NCBI GenBank assembly: GCA_938092005.1
Contig: CALKOU010000002.1
Span: 124,001 to 188,000, forward strand
Origin: an uncultured Flavobacteriaceae bacterium
Lineage (GTDB): Bacteria; Bacteroidota; Bacteroidia; Flavobacteriales; Flavobacteriaceae
Length of the DNA: 64,000 nt
Direction of reading: 5' to 3'
Positions 61,920 through 64,000 of the stretch are shown here, one piece after another. The stretch's first letter is position 1. Every line of letters begins with the position of its first letter. The notes beneath the pieces were generated by a model. The model was not told the origin of the DNA. It saw only the letters and a program-made list of their open reading frames with translations, and did no database searches. Made by a program: the position numbers and the translations under genes.

Positions 61920-64000
61920 CTACTCCAATGTCAGGGTAGTTTGTGGCACGTCGTTCCAAAGTAGTGTATACGTGCCTTTGGGCAAATAAACACGACCATC
62001 GTCAGCAGGATTAAGGGAGGTTTTGTGTTTGCGACTAAATGCTTTAACAGCACCAGCATCCAACACAAACGAATATGGAATTTCCTGAAGCCCTTTTGCT
62101 AAACGAACAGCTTGTTCAAACACTACCACCTTTTTTTCCGACTCCAAAGACCAAACACCATCGGTTGGTTCTTGCGCAAAAAATGTCCATGCAAAGGAAG
62201 GCGTAAACGCATCATACCACACGCGGCTTTTGCTTCCCCAACGCCTATTGTGTTGCTGTGCCTTTGGCTGTATCACTGCAAATGCTTTGCTTGAAAGCTT
62301 AGGTAACTGTTGAATGGCATCTAGTGCCACCATATAAATGGAACGCCCATGTGTGCCTACCAACAAATGATTTTCCTCGGCCTGAATAAACAAATCATGA
62401 ACGGCTACACGAGGTATGTTTGCATCAAAAAGCTGCCAACTGGCGCCTTTATCAATGCTTACAAAGAGTCCGTTGTCTGTGCCTATGTAAAGGATATTTT
62501 CGTCGGTAACATCTTCACGAATAACATTTACAGGCGCATTGGGAAGGTTTGCACGAATAGATTGTCAGGTTTCCCCCATATCATCCGAGACATAAGCATA
62601 GGGCATAAAATCATCCCAACGGTAGCCGTTTAAGGTGGCATAAATACGATTGGGGTAATGTTTTGAAAATTGAAGTCTACTTACCCATAGATTTTGCGGC
62701 AAGTCGTTGCTGATGCATGTCCAAGTAGCACCACTATCCTGCGATACATGAATACGCCCGTCGTCAGAGCCTACCACAAGCGTTCCGAAGGTATCGTGTG
62801 ATTCGTCTAGGGTCGTTAGCGTACCATAGGGCACATTTCCTGTTTTGGGTCCATTTGTAAGATCATCTGAAATCGTTTCCCAATCATCTCCTTTATTAAG
62901 CGAACGATGGAGCCTATTACTCCCTAAATAAAGAATATCATTATTGTGCGGTGATAGTAAAATGGGCGTTTGCCAGTTGAATCGAAAGGGTGCCTCCCCC
63001 AATTGGTGTTTAGGTTGAATGTGGCTGCGTTTACCACTCTTGCGATCAATGCGAAAATAATTCCCAAACTGATAGCCTGTATACACCAAGTTGGGATTGC
63101 GTTTGTCTACTTGTATTTGCATACCATCGCCACCCATAATGCCTGTCCAAGCGTTATGACCGCTTTGATGCCAACCCACACTTTCTGTTGTGGTATGAAC
63201 AGCTTCCCAAACGCCATTATCTTGCAAACCGCCATAGACGTGATAAGGTTTTTGCATATCTGCATAGATGGTGTAAAACTGACCTACGGGGGGTTGATTG
63301 GCTTTAATCCAGTTTTCACCTCCGTCATAGGAAATGTTTACCCCACCGTCGTTTCCATTAACAAGATGTTTGGGGTTTTGTGGGTTGATCCACAAGGCGT
63401 GATGATCGACGTGAACATTAGGTGCATCTAGGGTCTTAAACTGTTCTCCTCCATCAGTAGATTCTAAAATGGGTACTCCGTAAATATAAATGTGATTTTT
63501 GTCGATTGGCGATACGTGAACCATTCCAAAATAGTAGCCATAGCTGTAATAAATGTCGTCCAAAAAGCCTGCGTGTGTTTTACGCCACGTTGTGCCGCCA
63601 TCATCACTTCTAAACACTTGTGCACCCACCACGGGGGTATCAAACAAATCGGCATTTGCATTGCTAAGAAATAATGCAATATCCGCCGGCTTGAGTTTTC
63701 CATTGCGCACTTCTTCACGAATTCGATCTGCTGTGTATGCTTTAGGGAAACTATTGTCTTTTAAAAATGCTGCTAGTACGTTTTTGTCAATCGCCATAAA
63801 GGCTTCTAGGGAAATTCCTTCAAAATCTTGCTTTCGAAGCTTGGTTGCGGTTTGTTCGTTTGCCGGCCTTCGATCTTGATTGTCCACTATGGCATAAACG
63901 GTATTAACATCAAATGCAGCTACACCAATGCGCCCTACTCCTGTTCCTTGTGGAAATCCGCTGTTTGGCGTACTAATACGAGTCCATGTTGCGCCTGCAT
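61920..64000 (-). pseudogene. BNR/VPS10-repeat exported protein, interrupted by one TGA stop; 5' end outside the window
   Basis: One frame runs from the right edge of the window to the TAG at 61920, broken only by TGA at 62567-62565. Repeats of the SxDGGxTW type are plain: RSDDGGTTWRKT, ESTDGGEQFK, SYDGGENWIKA, SLNKGDDWETI, SQDSGATWTCI. The break falls in SDDMGET-stop-QSI, where the family has Trp, so TGG has become TGA. After the stop the frame continues with normal coding (NLPNAPVNVIRED, YIGTDNGLFVSIDKGASWQL) and a C-terminal region. These large proteins are annotated as glycosyl-hydrolase-like or sortilin-like exported proteins; function unproven. It is a recent pseudogene or a base error. 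Confidence 0.75.

Noticed and set aside
62970-63431. 153-codon open frame antisense to the BNR gene
   Set aside because: The opposite strand encodes clear BNR repeats throughout; this frame has no recognisable features.

Overview
The window is a stretch of chromosome from a Bacteroidota bacterium, most likely a (probably marine) member of the Flavobacteriaceae. The grounds are: an alternative complex III gene set (actA-F) joined to cytochrome oxidase genes; a type A T9SS sorting domain; DUF4270, DUF2723 and DUF3575 proteins; bifunctional malic enzyme; a 315-residue S2; and promoters of the Bacteroidota type (TTTG, about 19-22 bp, TAnnTTTG). Base composition is moderate (about 40% G+C by eye), and no transposase, integrase, phage gene or CRISPR array was seen. 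Most of the window is ordinary core genome.

Layout, left to right. (1) 1-4902, minus strand: 5' end of a secreted-protein gene (probably sprA), ruvA, maeB, queG, ruvB. (2) 4933-5591: two gene stumps placed head to head, the DNA-binding end of an Fnr-like regulator and the C-terminal end of a SafE-like membrane protein. This looks like the scar of a deletion that removed a cbb3-oxidase locus. (3) 5580-16637, minus strand: respiratory operon actABCDEF-coxBA, closed by an intrinsic terminator. (4) 16863-21710: a SPOR protein, then rimP-nusA-infB on the minus strand. (5) 21776-22903: two tandem toxin-antitoxin modules with identical 51-bp leaders and broken toxins, then tRNA-Gln. (6) 23079-29836: DUF2723 glycosyltransferase-like membrane protein, a cysteine-free thioredoxin-fold protein, polA. 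(7) 29912-33338: an outer-membrane protein and an 880-residue T9SS cargo gene. The latter sits between 27-bp direct repeats in what should be the rplM promoter. (8) 33468-44462, plus strand: rplM-rpsI, rpsB-tsf, a carboxypeptidase-regulatory-like protein, pyrH-frr, an RND/MMPL exporter, asnS, rpoN. (9) 44570-50715: DUF4270 lipoprotein and single-domain starch synthase (minus) diverging from panC-panD-flippase-like-radA (plus). (10) 50712-58308: aldo/keto reductase, exonuclease III, DUF3575 protein, glyS, comF, Big_5 lipoprotein, omega-amidase, VOC protein. (11) 58305-61776, minus strand: sdhCAB. (12) 61920-64000: a BNR-repeat exported protein interrupted by one nonsense codon and running off the window.

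How the genes work together. SdhCAB feeds menaquinone; the Act complex oxidises menaquinol and reduces cytochrome c; CoxBA (an aa3-type oxidase) reduces oxygen. The scar next to coxA suggests that the usual high-affinity cbb3 branch and its Fnr regulator were lost from this place, leaving the low-affinity ACIII-aa3 branch. The probable SprA (the T9SS outer-membrane pore) at the left edge and the T9SS cargo protein at 30.7-33.3 kb belong to the same export route. The most interesting non-routine signals are the deletion scar, the direct-repeat-flanked cassette in the rplM promoter, and the paired decaying toxin-antitoxin modules. I did not find a clear, wholly new multi-gene system.
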